Position numbers and translations under genes: made by a program
Origin: Magnetospirillum sp. 64-120
Lineage (GTDB): Bacteria; Pseudomonadota; Alphaproteobacteria; Rhodospirillales; Magnetospirillaceae
Reading direction: 5' to 3'
Assembly (NCBI GenBank): GCA_001898825.1
Contig: MKVK01000013.1
Location: 99,833 to 163,832 of the forward strand
Length of the DNA: 64,000 nt
Shown: positions 1-8,785 of the stretch, piece by piece
How positions within the stretch are numbered: the stretch's first letter is position 1
Layout: each line of letters begins with the position of its first letter
Notes under the pieces: model-generated
What the model was told of the DNA's origin: nothing
Seen by the model: only the letters and a program-made list of their open reading frames with translations
Database searches by the model: none

Positions 1-723
1 CTGAGCCTGGGCGCCGGGGCGATAGCGCCAGGCGTCGTTTTCGTCGATGTCGACACGCACCGCCAGCACGTCGATGCCGCCGACCATCACCAGGGGGCTG
101 TCCAACTGCCCGGTGGGGGCGTATTCCCCCTGGCGGACATTGACCTGCATGACCTGGCCGTCCACCGGCGAACGCACCACCAGTCGGTCCAGCGACACCT
201 GGATTTCCGCTTCTTCCGCCTTGGCCTGCACCACCTGGGCCTGGGCGGCGCGGACCTTGGCGTCGTCGGCTTGCATGGCGAAGCGCCGCTTGCCCAGGTC
301 TTCCTGGCTGATGGCGCGGCGGTCGCCCAGGCTTTCCGCCAGTCGCAGCTGGTTGCGGGTGTCGGCAAGATTGGCTTCGGCTTGGGCGACGCTGGCTTGG
401 GCTGCGGCCACCGCCGCCCGCTTGGTGGCCAATTGCGCCACCAGGTCGCGGCCATCCAGTCGGAACAGCTCGTCGCCGGCCTTGACCTTGGCTCCCACCG
501 CCACCGCCACCTTTTCCACCACCCCGGCGATGGGGGTGGCCACCGCGATGTTGCGGGTGCCGGCTTCCAACAGGCCCGTGCCGGCCACATAGGCGGCAAA
601 CGGCGGCGAAGCCGGTTGCGCCACCGGCTGGGCGGCGGGCGGCGGCGCGGTGTCGCGCAGGGAAAGACCGATGGCGGCGGCCAGGCCGATGGCGGCCAAA
701 GCAGGCAGGATGAAAGGACGCAT
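1..723 (-). CDS. HlyD-family periplasmic adaptor subunit of an ABC exporter (partial, C-terminus outside window)
   Basis: The reading frame is open from the ATG at 723 to the window edge, giving 241 residues without a stop. An N-terminal membrane anchor or signal (about residues 3-20) is followed by a lipoyl-like half near residues 60-95, an alanine-rich coiled-coil hairpin (about 95-165) and the return half (RSPVDGQV). This is the architecture of HlyD/DevB membrane-fusion proteins, which link an inner-membrane ABC pump to an outer-membrane channel. It starts 3 nt after the ATPase gene and is the third gene of a permease-ATPase-adaptor operon. The substrate is unknown. Confidence 0.85.
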   Translation of the reverse strand, partial: MRPFILPALAAIGLAAAIGLSLRDTAPPPAAQPVAQPASPPFAAYVAGTGLLEAGTRNIAVATPIAGVVEKVAVAVGAKVKAGDELFRLDGRDLVAQLATKRAAVAAAQASVAQAEANLADTRNQLRLAESLGDRRAISQEDLGKRRFAMQADDAKVRAAQAQVVQAKAEEAEIQVSLDRLVVRSPVDGQVMQVNVRQGEYAPTGQLDSPLVMVGGIDVLAVRVDIDENDAWRYRPGAQAQ

Positions 724-726
724 GGA

Positions 727-1425
727 TCAGTTTCCAGTGTTTTGGCGGATGGCGACGACACGGCCGTCATCCATTTCGGCGATCCGGTCGGCGAAGGGGA
801 AAATGCGCGAATCGTGGGTCACCACCAGCAGGCAGCAGTTCCGTTGGCGGGCCAGGTCGCGCAGCAGCCCCACCACCTGTTCGCCGGTCCGGTGATCCAG
901 CGCGCTGGTGGGTTCGTCGCAGACGATCAGCGGCGGCGCGTGAACGATGGCCCGCGCGATGGCGACGCGCTGTTGCTGGCCGCCCGACAATTGGCCGGGC
1001 AGCATCTTGGCCTTGTCGGCCAAGCCCACCGGGTCCAGGGCGGCGCGGGCCATGTCCAGGGCGCGGGACCGCTTCTCGCCCTGGATCAGCAGGGGGACGG
1101 CGACGTTTTCCATCACCGAAAGCGTCGGCACCAGATTGAAGGACTGGAAGACGAAACCGATGCCGTGGCGGCGCAGCCGGGTCTTTTCCGCCCCCGACAG
1201 GGCGAACAGGTCGTGTCCCAGCACCTGGACCGCCCCGCCGTCACCGTCCAGAACCCCGGCCAGCACCGACAGCAACGTGGTCTTGCCACAGCCGGACGGC
1301 CCGACCAGCATCACCACCTCGCCGGCATCGGCCTGGAAATCGACGCCGCGCAGCGCGGGAACGGCGGTTTCGCCCTTGCCATAGGTCTTGGTCAGACCCT
1401 GGCAGCGCAAGATGGGGCCGCTCAT
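727..1425 (-). CDS. ABC transporter ATP-binding protein, DevA/LolD/MacB-type
   Basis: A 232-residue nucleotide-binding protein that powers the adjacent permease. Walker A is GPSGCGKT (residues 42-49), the ABC signature LSGGQ is at 146-150, and Walker B with the catalytic Glu is IVCDE (167-171). The Q-loop lies in FVFQSFNLVP (91-100). Its start overlaps the permease stop by 4 nt (ATGA), so translation is probably coupled. The HlyD partner and the FtsX-like permease favour a DevBCA-type exporter over LolCDE lipoprotein release. Confidence 0.9.
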   Translation of the reverse strand: MSGPILRCQGLTKTYGKGETAVPALRGVDFQADAGEVVMLVGPSGCGKTTLLSVLAGVLDGDGGAVQVLGHDLFALSGAEKTRLRRHGIGFVFQSFNLVPTLSVMENVAVPLLIQGEKRSRALDMARAALDPVGLADKAKMLPGQLSGGQQQRVAIARAIVHAPPLIVCDEPTSALDHRTGEQVVGLLRDLARQRNCCLLVVTHDSRIFPFADRIAEMDDGRVVAIRQNTGN

Positions 1426-2579
1426 GCCTTGAACACCTGGGCGGGCTCAAGCCGCACCACCTTGCGGATGGCCAGCAGAGCGGCGACCACCACCACCGAC
1501 AGCGCCGCCGCGCCGCCCACCGCGATCAACTGCCAGGGCATGCGGAACACCAGATGCGGATCGACGCGGGCCAGATTGAAACCCATGGCCGCCCCGGCGC
1601 CGGCACCCAGGCCGAACCCGGCCAAACCCAGGTACAGCGCCTGGACCAGGATCATGCGCACCAGCATGGCGGACCCGGCGCCCATGGCCTTCATCACGCC
1701 GAAATGGCGCAGGTTGTCGTTGGTGAAATTATAGAAGGTCTGGCCGGCGATGAAGGCGCCGATCAAAAAGCCCATGCCGGCCGACATGGCGAAGTTCAGG
1801 ATCATGCCGGTATTGCCCAGGAAATGTTTCAGCGAACGGTCGATGAAGCCTTCGGTGGTGTAAGCGGCCAGCCCGGTGCTGCGGCGGATGGCGTCAGCCA
1901 CCGCCTGCGGGTCGGTGCCGTCTTTCACCCCCACCAGCACGAAGGACAGCAGCTTGCGTTCCGAGGACAAGAAGGTCTTCACCCGCGCATAGGTGGTGTA
2001 GACGGTGGGCATGGACTGGAAGTTGCTGGACGAGATGGCGGTGCCCACCACCTGGGCCCGGTGGTCGTTCAACTCGATGGAATCGCCGATGGTCATGGGC
2101 CGCGTGCCGGTGCCTTGGGCCACCGCCAGCCGGCTGGCGGCGGACGCGGTGTCGACGATGATGCCGTCGGCCTGACGCAGGTCGGCCAACCGCCCCAGCA
2201 CCATGCGCCCCGGCCCGCCGATCAGCGTCGTCTCGTCGATGCCGATCATCTGGCACTGGACGAAATCGCCGCTGTCCAGACGGGCGCGGATGCCGCCTTT
2301 ATAAAGCGGCATGGCCCAGTCCACGCCTTGGATTCCGCGCACCCGTTGCAGTTCGGAATCCATCATCGGCTTAACGTCGTCTAAATGCTTCGCCTTGGGG
2401 TCCATGACCCAGACGTCGCCGATGCCGATGTCGGTGATGAAACCATAGGTGTGGCGCAGAATACCCAGAAAGGTCGCCGGCTGCTGGATCATCACGAAGG
2501 ATGTGAAGGCCAGGGCGACGACGATCCCCAGATATTTGGCGCGATCGCCGACCAGCATGCGTAAGGCCATGACCAGCAC
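1422..2579 (-). CDS. FtsX-like ABC transporter permease, DevC-type
   Basis: A 385-residue inner-membrane permease. One transmembrane helix lies near residues 17-38. A large periplasmic domain follows (about 40-260, MacB_PCD-like), and then three hydrophobic helices around 265-290, 305-335 and 350-375, which is the FtsX/MacB topology. It is the first gene of the exporter operon and is transcribed divergently from the ECF sigma gene. In cyanobacteria DevBCA exports envelope glycolipids; a lipid or other envelope substrate here is inference only. Confidence 0.85.
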   Translation of the reverse strand: MLVMALRMLVGDRAKYLGIVVALAFTSFVMIQQPATFLGILRHTYGFITDIGIGDVWVMDPKAKHLDDVKPMMDSELQRVRGIQGVDWAMPLYKGGIRARLDSGDFVQCQMIGIDETTLIGGPGRMVLGRLADLRQADGIIVDTASAASRLAVAQGTGTRPMTIGDSIELNDHRAQVVGTAISSSNFQSMPTVYTTYARVKTFLSSERKLLSFVLVGVKDGTDPQAVADAIRRSTGLAAYTTEGFIDRSLKHFLGNTGMILNFAMSAGMGFLIGAFIAGQTFYNFTNDNLRHFGVMKAMGAGSAMLVRMILVQALYLGLAGFGLGAGAGAAMGFNLARVDPHLVFRMPWQLIAVGGAAALSVVVVAALLAIRKVVRLEPAQVFKA

Positions 2580-2726
2580 AAAAACTATCCTTGTTCGGTT
2601 GTCGTCCCCCTTTCACGGCGCCCCGGTCGCCATCCTGCGATTTTTTCCGCAGGGCATCTGGCTTTCCCCCCGTGTAAGCGGCATATGCAGACAACAACGC
2701 CCATCCATGGCGGATATGACGAACGA

Positions 2727-3287
2727 ATGATTTCCGATCAGGAGCTGCTGGTCGCCACCGGCCAAGGTGACCGCGCAGCCTTCGCCCAACTGATGGAACG
2801 GCACACGCCCTTTGCCCTGGCTTTGGGCATGCGCATGCTGGGGAATTCCGACGACGCCGAGGAAGTGGCGCAGGAAGCGTTTCTGCGCGTCTGGCGCAAG
2901 GCGCCCGATTGGGACGGCGACGGCGGCGCCCAATTCACCACCTGGCTTTACCGGGTGGTGATCAATCTGTGTACCGACCGCAAGCGCCGCCGCCCCATGT
3001 TGCCCATGGACGACGTCGAGGAACCGGCCGACCCCGCCCCTGACGGATTGGACCATGTGGCCCGATCCCAGGCGCAGAAGATGGTGAGCGACGGATTGGC
3101 CCAGTTGCCGGAACGTCAGCGTGCCGCCATCAGCCTGTGCCATCTGGGCGAGGTCAGCAACGCCGAGGCCGCCCAGGTTCTGGGGGTCACCGTCTCGGCC
3201 CTGGAATCGCTTTTGGTCCGCGGCCGCCGCGGACTTCGAGATTACTTGTCGCGGCTGGGATTCGCCGCATCAGGAGACTTGCTATGA
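2727..3287 (+). CDS. ECF RNA polymerase sigma factor
   Basis: A sigma-70 family extracytoplasmic-function regulator. Region 2 is visible as DAEEVAQEAFLRVWRKAP followed by the promoter-recognition helix FTTWLYRVVINLC. Region 4 runs from LPERQRAAISL through an HTH (NAEAAQVLGVTVSALESLL). The start chosen gives 186 residues with the family-typical opening MISDQELL; an in-frame ATG at 2685 would add 14 residues but has no visible ribosome-binding site. The stop overlaps the next start (ATGA), so it is coupled to a small membrane protein that may be its anti-sigma or sensor partner. Confidence 0.88.
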   Translation: MISDQELLVATGQGDRAAFAQLMERHTPFALALGMRMLGNSDDAEEVAQEAFLRVWRKAPDWDGDGGAQFTTWLYRVVINLCTDRKRRRPMLPMDDVEEPADPAPDGLDHVARSQAQKMVSDGLAQLPERQRAAISLCHLGEVSNAEAAQVLGVTVSALESLLVRGRRGLRDYLSRLGFAASGDLL

Positions 3288-3613
3288 CCACGCTCGATCG
3301 TGATGACGAATTGGACGCCCTGCTCAAGCGCTTCGACCCCGCCCATGCGCTGGACCCGCGCAGCGCCGCCCGCGTCAGCCGCATGGTGTTGACCCGCATC
3401 GCCAACGAAGGCGAAACGCAGCCGCGCTTCAGCCTGTCGCGTCTGCTGGGCCTGTGGGGCGGCATCCCCCGCTATGCCGGGTCGCTGGCCTTGGGCTTGG
3501 CCCTGGGTCTGGCCGTCGGATTAAGCGGCACCACCTCGACCGCCAGCCAGGGCGGAACCGGCGCCGCCCAGCTTTACGCCCAGGCCCAACCCCTGACCCC
3601 GCTGGGATTGTAA
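3284..3613 (+). CDS. Small membrane protein, possible anti-sigma component
   Basis: A 109-residue protein translationally coupled to the ECF sigma gene (4-nt overlap). The N-terminal 60 residues are soluble and charged. A single glycine/leucine-rich transmembrane segment lies near residues 64-82 (YAGSLALGLALGLAVGLSG), followed by a short Ser/Thr/Gln-rich tail. No named domain was recognised. Its position between a sigma factor and a periplasmic metal-sensor-like protein matches the CnrY/CnrX/CnrH arrangement, so a membrane anti-sigma role is plausible but inferred from context only. Confidence 0.7.
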   Translation: MTTLDRDDELDALLKRFDPAHALDPRSAARVSRMVLTRIANEGETQPRFSLSRLLGLWGGIPRYAGSLALGLALGLAVGLSGTTSTASQGGTGAAQLYAQAQPLTPLGL

Positions 3614-3615
3614 CC

Positions 3616-4056
3616 ATGAATTTCCGCCATATCCGGACCTGGCTTCTGGTCGCCTCGTTGGCCGCCAACGGTTTTTTGGCCGGCATGCTGCTTGCCCCGC
3701 ACCCGCAAAAGCCCTTTGGACCGCCGCCGCCCGACGGCCTGTTGAACCACATGACCTCGGTGCTGTCGGAACAAGACGCCCGTATTCTGCGGCAAGTGGC
3801 CAAAGAACAGGGACTGACCGGCCAGCCGCCCGACGATTTCGAAAACTTCCACCGCCGCGCCAACGAAATGATGCGGCAGGAAAATTTCGACGCTGCCGCC
3901 TTTGCCCAATTGGTCGACGAATTCGCCGTCAAACGCGAAAAAGCCGGCGACCTGATCGGCCGCATGCTGGTCCACGCCCTGCCGCAGATGAGTCTGGAAG
4001 GCCGCCGCGCCATTGCCGACCTGCGGCCGCCCGAACCACCCAAGCCTAGGCAATAA
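3616..4056 (+). CDS. Periplasmic heavy-metal sensor / CpxP-like protein (CnrX type)
   Basis: A 146-residue protein with an uncleaved N-terminal helix (about residues 8-28), then a proline-rich linker and an all-helical domain. The domain has LSEQDARILRQVAKEQG and a second helix pair ending near LPQMSLEGRRAIADLRPP, the pattern of the metal-resistance / Spy-CpxP superfamily. Such proteins hold or sense metals or misfolded proteins in the periplasm and signal to an anti-sigma factor. It starts 2 nt after the membrane-protein stop and closes a three-gene sigma/membrane/sensor operon. The metal, if any, cannot be read from the sequence. Confidence 0.75.
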   Translation: MNFRHIRTWLLVASLAANGFLAGMLLAPHPQKPFGPPPPDGLLNHMTSVLSEQDARILRQVAKEQGLTGQPPDDFENFHRRANEMMRQENFDAAAFAQLVDEFAVKREKAGDLIGRMLVHALPQMSLEGRRAIADLRPPEPPKPRQ

Positions 4057-4179
4057 TTGCCGGGCAAGGCGGCAGCTTTTGCCTAGCTAAGCCAATGATT
4101 TTTTTCAATTTTTTCGCCTGAATACGTCGCCGCCGCCGTGTAAACCGGTAACAAGCCAATCCTGATCGGGGTGCCGACC

Positions 4180-4791
4180 ATGCTGATCCAGCCCATAGCC
4201 TCCTCCGCGACCCGAGGCCCCGCTTTAGCCGACATGGACGACGAAACCCTGCTGGGGCGGATGAAGCAGGACGATTCCGCCGCCTATCGTTTGCTGGTGG
4301 AACGTCATGTGGACCGCGCCTACGCCATCGCGCTTCGGGTCTTGGGCAACCAGGCCGACGCCGAGGACGTGGCCCAGGAATGTCTGGTCAAGGTGTGGAC
4401 CCATCGCCATGGCTGGCAGGACGGCAAGGCCAAGTTTTCCACCTGGCTTTACCGGGTGGTGGTCAACCGCTGTATCGATCTGCGCCGACGGCCGACCAAC
4501 GACTGCCTCGACGACGTCCCCGAACCCATGGACGACGAGGCCGATTCGGTCACCACCATCCATCGCGGCCAGGTCTACGGCAAGCTGAGCGACGCCATGG
4601 GCCGCCTGCCGGAACAACAACGCCTGGCGCTGACCCTTTCCTATTTCGACGACCTGGGCAATTCCGAGATCGCCGAGATCATGCAAACCACGGTTTCGGC
4701 GGTGGAAAGCCTGCTGAAGCGCGGCCGTCAGGCGCTGCGCGACAAGCTGCGCCGTTCCGAACGCGACGTCCGTCTGGCCCTGGCGGAGTAG
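4180..4791 (+). CDS. Second ECF RNA polymerase sigma factor
   Basis: A 203-residue paralogue of the sigma factor encoded at 2727. It shares the region 2 pattern (ADAEDVAQECLVKVW, STWLYRVVVNRCIDLRRRP) and region 4 (LPEQQRLALTLSYFDDLGNSEIAEIM... AVESLLKRGRQALRDKL, written in two parts). ATG 4180 is preferred because a GGGG lies 8 nt upstream; a GTG at 4171 would add three residues. The next gene, fliC, starts 98 nt downstream on the same strand. No anti-sigma gene adjoins it. Confidence 0.88.
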   Translation: MLIQPIASSATRGPALADMDDETLLGRMKQDDSAAYRLLVERHVDRAYAIALRVLGNQADAEDVAQECLVKVWTHRHGWQDGKAKFSTWLYRVVVNRCIDLRRRPTNDCLDDVPEPMDDEADSVTTIHRGQVYGKLSDAMGRLPEQQRLALTLSYFDDLGNSEIAEIMQTTVSAVESLLKRGRQALRDKLRRSERDVRLALAE

Positions 4792-4889
4792 GGATAAAAA
4801 AAGCCGCCCGAACCGGCGCGCTGATCCGTTCCATCCAAGACGGCCCCGACAGAACCGGGGCGAATATTGGATCAGAAGGAGACAGTACC

Positions 4890-6107
4890 ATGCCGGTCAT
4901 CGCCACCAACACCGCGGCCAATTCGGCCCTGCGCTATTTGAACCTGAATTCCGAAGCCCAATCCTCCAGCCTGTCCAAGCTGGCTTCGGGGTCGCGCATC
5001 ACCAAGGCCTCGGACGACGCTGCCGGCCTGGCCATCGGCACCCGCATCCAGTCCGACGTCACCGTGCTGAGCCAGGCCGCCACCAACGCCAGCCAAGCCA
5101 CCGCCATCCTGCAGACCGCCGATGGCGGCCTGGCCCGCATCTCGGACATCCTGCAGCGCATGAAGTCGCTGGCCACCCAGTCGGATTCGGGGTCGGTCAC
5201 CGACAGCGAACGCACCTATATCGACGCCGAATACCAGGAACTGCTGGAAGAAATCGACGGCATCGCCAGTTCGACCCGCTATAACGGCGTGTCGCTGCTG
5301 GACGGCACCGGCCAGTACGCCTCGAGCAGCGCCAACGCCACCGTGTCGTCCAACTGGATGACCGACGCCCAGTATTCCGACATCACCGATTCGGCCGACG
5401 CCGACGTCTTCACCATCACCACGTCCGACGGCAACACCGTCACCTACACCGTTTCCGACGCCTATGACGGCACCACCGGCTCGGTGTCGCTGGAAGACAT
5501 CGCCGCCTCGATCAATGCCGGCGACACCACCACCCCCGAGGCCGCCAACGTCACCGCCACGGTGGAAACCGACGACGACGGCCGCCAGCGGCTGGTGCTG
5601 ACCGGCGTCGATGGCGCCACCGTCACCGCCATGGACGACACCACCGGCACCACGCTTCAGGCTGTCGGCATGCTGGCCAGCGACGGCACCACCATCGTCG
5701 GCGGTTCCAAGACCGGCGTCGATTTCATGGTCGGGACCACCTCGACCGACACCATCAACGTCTCCATCGACGACGTGGACAGCACCGCCCTGGGTCTGGC
5801 CGGCACCTCGGTGGACACCCAGACCAATTCCGAGACGGCGTTGACCGCCCTGGACGCCGCCATCGACGCGGTGATCCAGGCCCGCGCCGAAGTGGGCGCG
5901 ACCATGTCGCGTTTCGAGTTCCGCTCGGAAACCATCGACACCACGTCCGAAAACCTGCAATCGGCCGAATCGGCCATCATGGACGCCGACGTCGCCGCCG
6001 AGAAATCGGAACTGTCGTCGGCGGACGTGAAGACCCAGGCCGCCATCGCGGCGCTTTCCCAGGCCAACCAGATGCCGCAGAACCTGTTGAGCCTGCTGAA
6101 GAGCTAA
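4890..6107 (+). CDS. fliC: Flagellin
   Basis: The filament subunit, 405 residues. The D0/D1 N-terminus (INTNAAN-like TNTAANSALRYL, SGSRITKASDDAAGLAIG) and the C-terminus (SAIMDADVAAEKSEL ... ANQMPQNLLSLL) are well conserved. The variable centre (about residues 145-310) is rich in Thr, Asp and Ser and holds a segment like the flagellin hook-IN motif (SLEDIAASINAG). A strong ribosome-binding site (AGAAGGAGA) lies just upstream. FliD and the FliS chaperone follow. Confidence 0.97.
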   Translation: MPVIATNTAANSALRYLNLNSEAQSSSLSKLASGSRITKASDDAAGLAIGTRIQSDVTVLSQAATNASQATAILQTADGGLARISDILQRMKSLATQSDSGSVTDSERTYIDAEYQELLEEIDGIASSTRYNGVSLLDGTGQYASSSANATVSSNWMTDAQYSDITDSADADVFTITTSDGNTVTYTVSDAYDGTTGSVSLEDIAASINAGDTTTPEAANVTATVETDDDGRQRLVLTGVDGATVTAMDDTTGTTLQAVGMLASDGTTIVGGSKTGVDFMVGTTSTDTINVSIDDVDSTALGLAGTSVDTQTNSETALTALDAAIDAVIQARAEVGATMSRFEFRSETIDTTSENLQSAESAIMDADVAAEKSELSSADVKTQAAIAALSQANQMPQNLLSLLKS

Positions 6108-6138
6108 CCGGCTGTCCTGCCCCCTAGCCGGTTAAACC

Positions 6139-6172
6139 GGCCGGGACGGAATTTTTCCCATCCGTCCCGGCC
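6139..6172 (+). terminator. Intergenic hairpin between fliC and fliD
   Basis: A perfect 12-bp inverted repeat (GGCCGGGACGGA / TCCGTCCCGGCC) with a 10-nt loop lies 31 nt after the fliC stop. There is no clean T-run after it, so it may be an mRNA-stabilising or partial terminator stem that keeps fliC expression above that of fliD. Confidence 0.45.
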
Positions 6173-6196
6173 CCCTTCTTCCCGCGCGAGGCCGCC

Positions 6197-7885
6197 ATGA
6201 CCGATTCCGTCAGCTCGACCACCACCACCACGTCTTCGTCGGTCAGCTATTCGCAGAACCGCAACGACTTCGACACCGACGCCCTGGTGGAAGCCGCCGT
6301 CGAAGCCAAGCTGGCCCGCGCCGACACCCTGGAAACCAAGGTCACCGCCAACGAAACCAAGATCGCCGCCTACGAAGAAATGCAGACCCTGCTGCTGGCC
6401 ATGCAGGACAGCCTTCAAGCGCTGCGCAGCGATCCGTCGTCGTCGGGCCAGGAAGACGACGCCTTCCTGAACCGCACCGCGTACTTGACCTCGTCGACCT
6501 CGACCGACGCCGAGACCCTGCTGTCGGTCACCGTCGAGGACGGCGCCGACCTGGACAGCCACAGCGTCGAGATCCAGCAGGTCGCCACCGCCGAACGCCT
6601 GGGCGGGGGGTCGCTTTCCAGCAAAAGCGACGAAGCCGGCCTGTCGGGCGAGTTCACCATCGGCACCACGCTGTCGGGCACCAGCACGTCGGCCACCATC
6701 ACGGTGACGGAAGACATGTCGCTGGCCGACATCGCCGAAGCCATCAACGCCGAAACCACCAATACCGGGGTCAAGGCGTCGGTCCTGCAGGTCTCCAGCA
6801 GCGAATACATGCTGATCCTGACCGGCACCGAAACCAACGCCAGCATCGATCTGACTGATTCCAGCGGCACCGTGCTGCAGGATCTGGGATTGATCGATTC
6901 CAGCGGCGACAAGCTGGACGTGCTGCAGGAAGCCAAGCCCGCCATCGTCGCCATCGACGGCGTCACCATCACCCGCGACAGCAACGAGATCGACGACGCG
7001 CTGGATGGCATCACCCTGACGCTTTACAAGGCGGAAGCCGGCAACACCCTGACCATCGAGACCGATTACTCGCTGTCCGACATCAAGGAACAGATCGAAG
7101 CCCTGGTCGAGGCCTACAACGCCTTCCGCGACTTCGTCATCGCCAACCAGACCACCGCCGACGACGGCACCGCCGACGATTCCGCCGTTCTGTTCGGCGA
7201 TTCGACCCTGCGGTCCATCTCCTCCAGCCTGCAAAGCGCGCTGACCGCGTCCATCGGGGAAGATTCCATGGCGCTCTTGGGGTTGTCCTTCGACGAAGAG
7301 AACTATCTGGAGCTGGACGAGGACACCCTGGACGACGCGCTGCTCAACAGCGTCGAGGAAATCCATTCCCTGCTGGCCTACACCGCGACCACCTCCAGCG
7401 GCAACCTGACGCTGCTGCGCCATGGCGACGGGCCGGAAGCGGCCGAGTTCACCTTGGACATCACCGTTGACGACGACGGCACCATCACCAGCGTGTCGGT
7501 GGACGGCGACACGTCGCTGTTCACCGTGTCGGGGTCTCGTATCGTCGGTGCCGAGGGAACCGATTACGAAGGTCTGACCTTCGTGTTTTCGGGCAAAACC
7601 TCGCAATCCATCGACGTCAGCCTGAGCCAGGGCATCGCCGACCGCATGTGGCAGGCGGTGGAAACCGTCGCCGACGAATATGACGGCACGCTCTCCACCA
7701 TGATCGACGAGTTGGAGGACGCCAACGACGATCTGGACGACCGCATCACCACCATCGAAGCCAATGCCGAAGCCTATCGTGAATACCTGTTGGACAAATA
7801 CGCCCGTATCGAAGCCAAGCTGGCCGAGGCGCAATCCGTCCTCGACCTGCTGGAAGCCCTGAACAACGCCGATTCCGAGGATTGA
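6197..7885 (+). CDS. fliD: Flagellar filament cap protein (hook-associated protein 2)
   Basis: 562 residues. The cap sits at the filament tip and catalyses flagellin assembly. The N-terminal domain has FDTDALVEAAVEAKL and a coiled segment (ETKVTANETKIAAYEEM). The centre contains a flagellin hook-IN-like motif (SLADIAEAINAETTNTGVKA). The C-terminal FliD_C domain ends in the coiled coil DDLDDRITTIEANAEAYREY. It lies 89 nt after fliC and 3 nt before fliS. Confidence 0.93.
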   Translation: MTDSVSSTTTTTSSSVSYSQNRNDFDTDALVEAAVEAKLARADTLETKVTANETKIAAYEEMQTLLLAMQDSLQALRSDPSSSGQEDDAFLNRTAYLTSSTSTDAETLLSVTVEDGADLDSHSVEIQQVATAERLGGGSLSSKSDEAGLSGEFTIGTTLSGTSTSATITVTEDMSLADIAEAINAETTNTGVKASVLQVSSSEYMLILTGTETNASIDLTDSSGTVLQDLGLIDSSGDKLDVLQEAKPAIVAIDGVTITRDSNEIDDALDGITLTLYKAEAGNTLTIETDYSLSDIKEQIEALVEAYNAFRDFVIANQTTADDGTADDSAVLFGDSTLRSISSSLQSALTASIGEDSMALLGLSFDEENYLELDEDTLDDALLNSVEEIHSLLAYTATTSSGNLTLLRHGDGPEAAEFTLDITVDDDGTITSVSVDGDTSLFTVSGSRIVGAEGTDYEGLTFVFSGKTSQSIDVSLSQGIADRMWQAVETVADEYDGTLSTMIDELEDANDDLDDRITTIEANAEAYREYLLDKYARIEAKLAEAQSVLDLLEALNNADSED

Positions 7886-7888
7886 GCC

Positions 7889-8311
7889 ATGAACCTTTCC
7901 AAACAAGCCATCGCCGCTTATCAGACCGCCGTCATGACCACGCCCCCCTTGCAAGCCGTGGTGCTGCTGTATGACGGCATCCTGGTGCGCGTTCACAATG
8001 CCGGCCTGGCCGCCGCCAACGGCGACTACATCAAGCAGCATCAGGAAACCATGCGCGCCATCGAGATCCTGCGCGGTCTGCTGGCGGCCCTGGACCTGCA
8101 GGCCGGCGGCAAGCTGGCGGCGGGCCTTGCCGACACATATCGCGCCAACATGCAGGCGCTTTTGGCCAGCGTCGGCAAGAAGAACGCCGAAGCCAGTTGC
8201 CGCCGCATCGGTGAAGGCTTGCGGAGCTTGCGCGACGCCTGGGCGGAAATCGCCGGCATGAAGCCGGCCCGTCCCGAAAATCCGCCGAACCCCACCACAA
8301 TGAATGCCTGA
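7889..8311 (+). CDS. fliS: Flagellin export chaperone
   Basis: 140 residues, the usual FliS length. The opening AIAAYQTAVMTTPPLQAVVLLYDGIL matches the family pattern (YQ.......P..LV.MLYDG), here split by typical substitutions, and is followed by four predicted helices. FliS binds the disordered flagellin C-terminus in the cytoplasm and prevents early polymerisation. It lies 3 nt after fliD and is surely in the same transcript. The tail beyond residue 125 is proline/asparagine-rich and probably disordered. Confidence 0.9.
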   Translation: MNLSKQAIAAYQTAVMTTPPLQAVVLLYDGILVRVHNAGLAAANGDYIKQHQETMRAIEILRGLLAALDLQAGGKLAAGLADTYRANMQALLASVGKKNAEASCRRIGEGLRSLRDAWAEIAGMKPARPENPPNPTTMNA

Positions 8312-8400
8312 AGCCTGTTATCGCCAGATGAATTCGGGTAAGCTCGTGCGGCTGTCCAAAGGGCGGCACTGTTTAACGCCATCGCAGAAACCGGGGCGAC

Positions 8401-8652
8401 ATGAGCGAGATTACAATGACTGTCGGAGACTTCTCCGACTTGCTGGATCGTCTGGGCAGTGATCTGGCCCAATGGCCTGAACCACAGCGCCGCGCCGCCG
8501 AAGCCCTGCTGGAACGATCATCCAGCGCCGCCCAGGCCCTGGCCGAAGCCCTGAAACTGGCGGACGACGTCAAAACCAGCCAACCCAAAGCTCCGCCCGG
8601 CCTTGCCGACCGCATCATCGCCGCCGCCGGTTCGGAAAAGCCGAAGAACTGA
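8401..8652 (+). CDS. Small hypothetical protein in flagellar block
   Basis: 83 residues, not recognised. It is largely helical and alanine/leucine-rich (DFSDLLDRLGSDLAQWPEPQRRAAEALLERSSSAAQALAEALK), with no membrane segment or cysteine. The in-frame ATG at 8416 is an alternative start. It follows fliS by 89 nt and may be part of the fliC-fliD-fliS transcript. A flagellar accessory or regulatory role is inferred from position only. Confidence 0.65.
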   Translation: MSEITMTVGDFSDLLDRLGSDLAQWPEPQRRAAEALLERSSSAAQALAEALKLADDVKTSQPKAPPGLADRIIAAAGSEKPKN

Positions 8653-8670
8653 ATGCTTTGCTTGGTTTAA

Positions 8671-8752
8671 CGTCATGGCCGGGCTTGACCCGGCCATCCA
8701 CGTTTTTCCGACGGCGCCACGTGGATGCGTGGATCAAGTCCGCGCATGACGG
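8671..8752. repeat. Alphaproteobacterial intergenic palindromic repeat
   Basis: An imperfect dyad bounded by CGTCATGG and GCATGACGG, with the inner sequence GGGCTTGACCCGG and a centre with CCACG/CGTGG arms. A shorter relative lies at 49809-49868. Such elements are common REP-like, non-coding palindromes in alphaproteobacterial genomes. It occupies part of the 296-nt gap between the 83-residue ORF and flgD. Confidence 0.8.
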
Positions 8753-8785
8753 CACTTTGCTGATTTGATTTTTCGCGCCCGAATT

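Noticed and set aside
6104-8041. Long minus-strand open frame opposite fliD/fliS
   Set aside because: Antisense to clear flagellar genes; low-complexity Gly/Val/Asp-rich translation and no ribosome-binding site.
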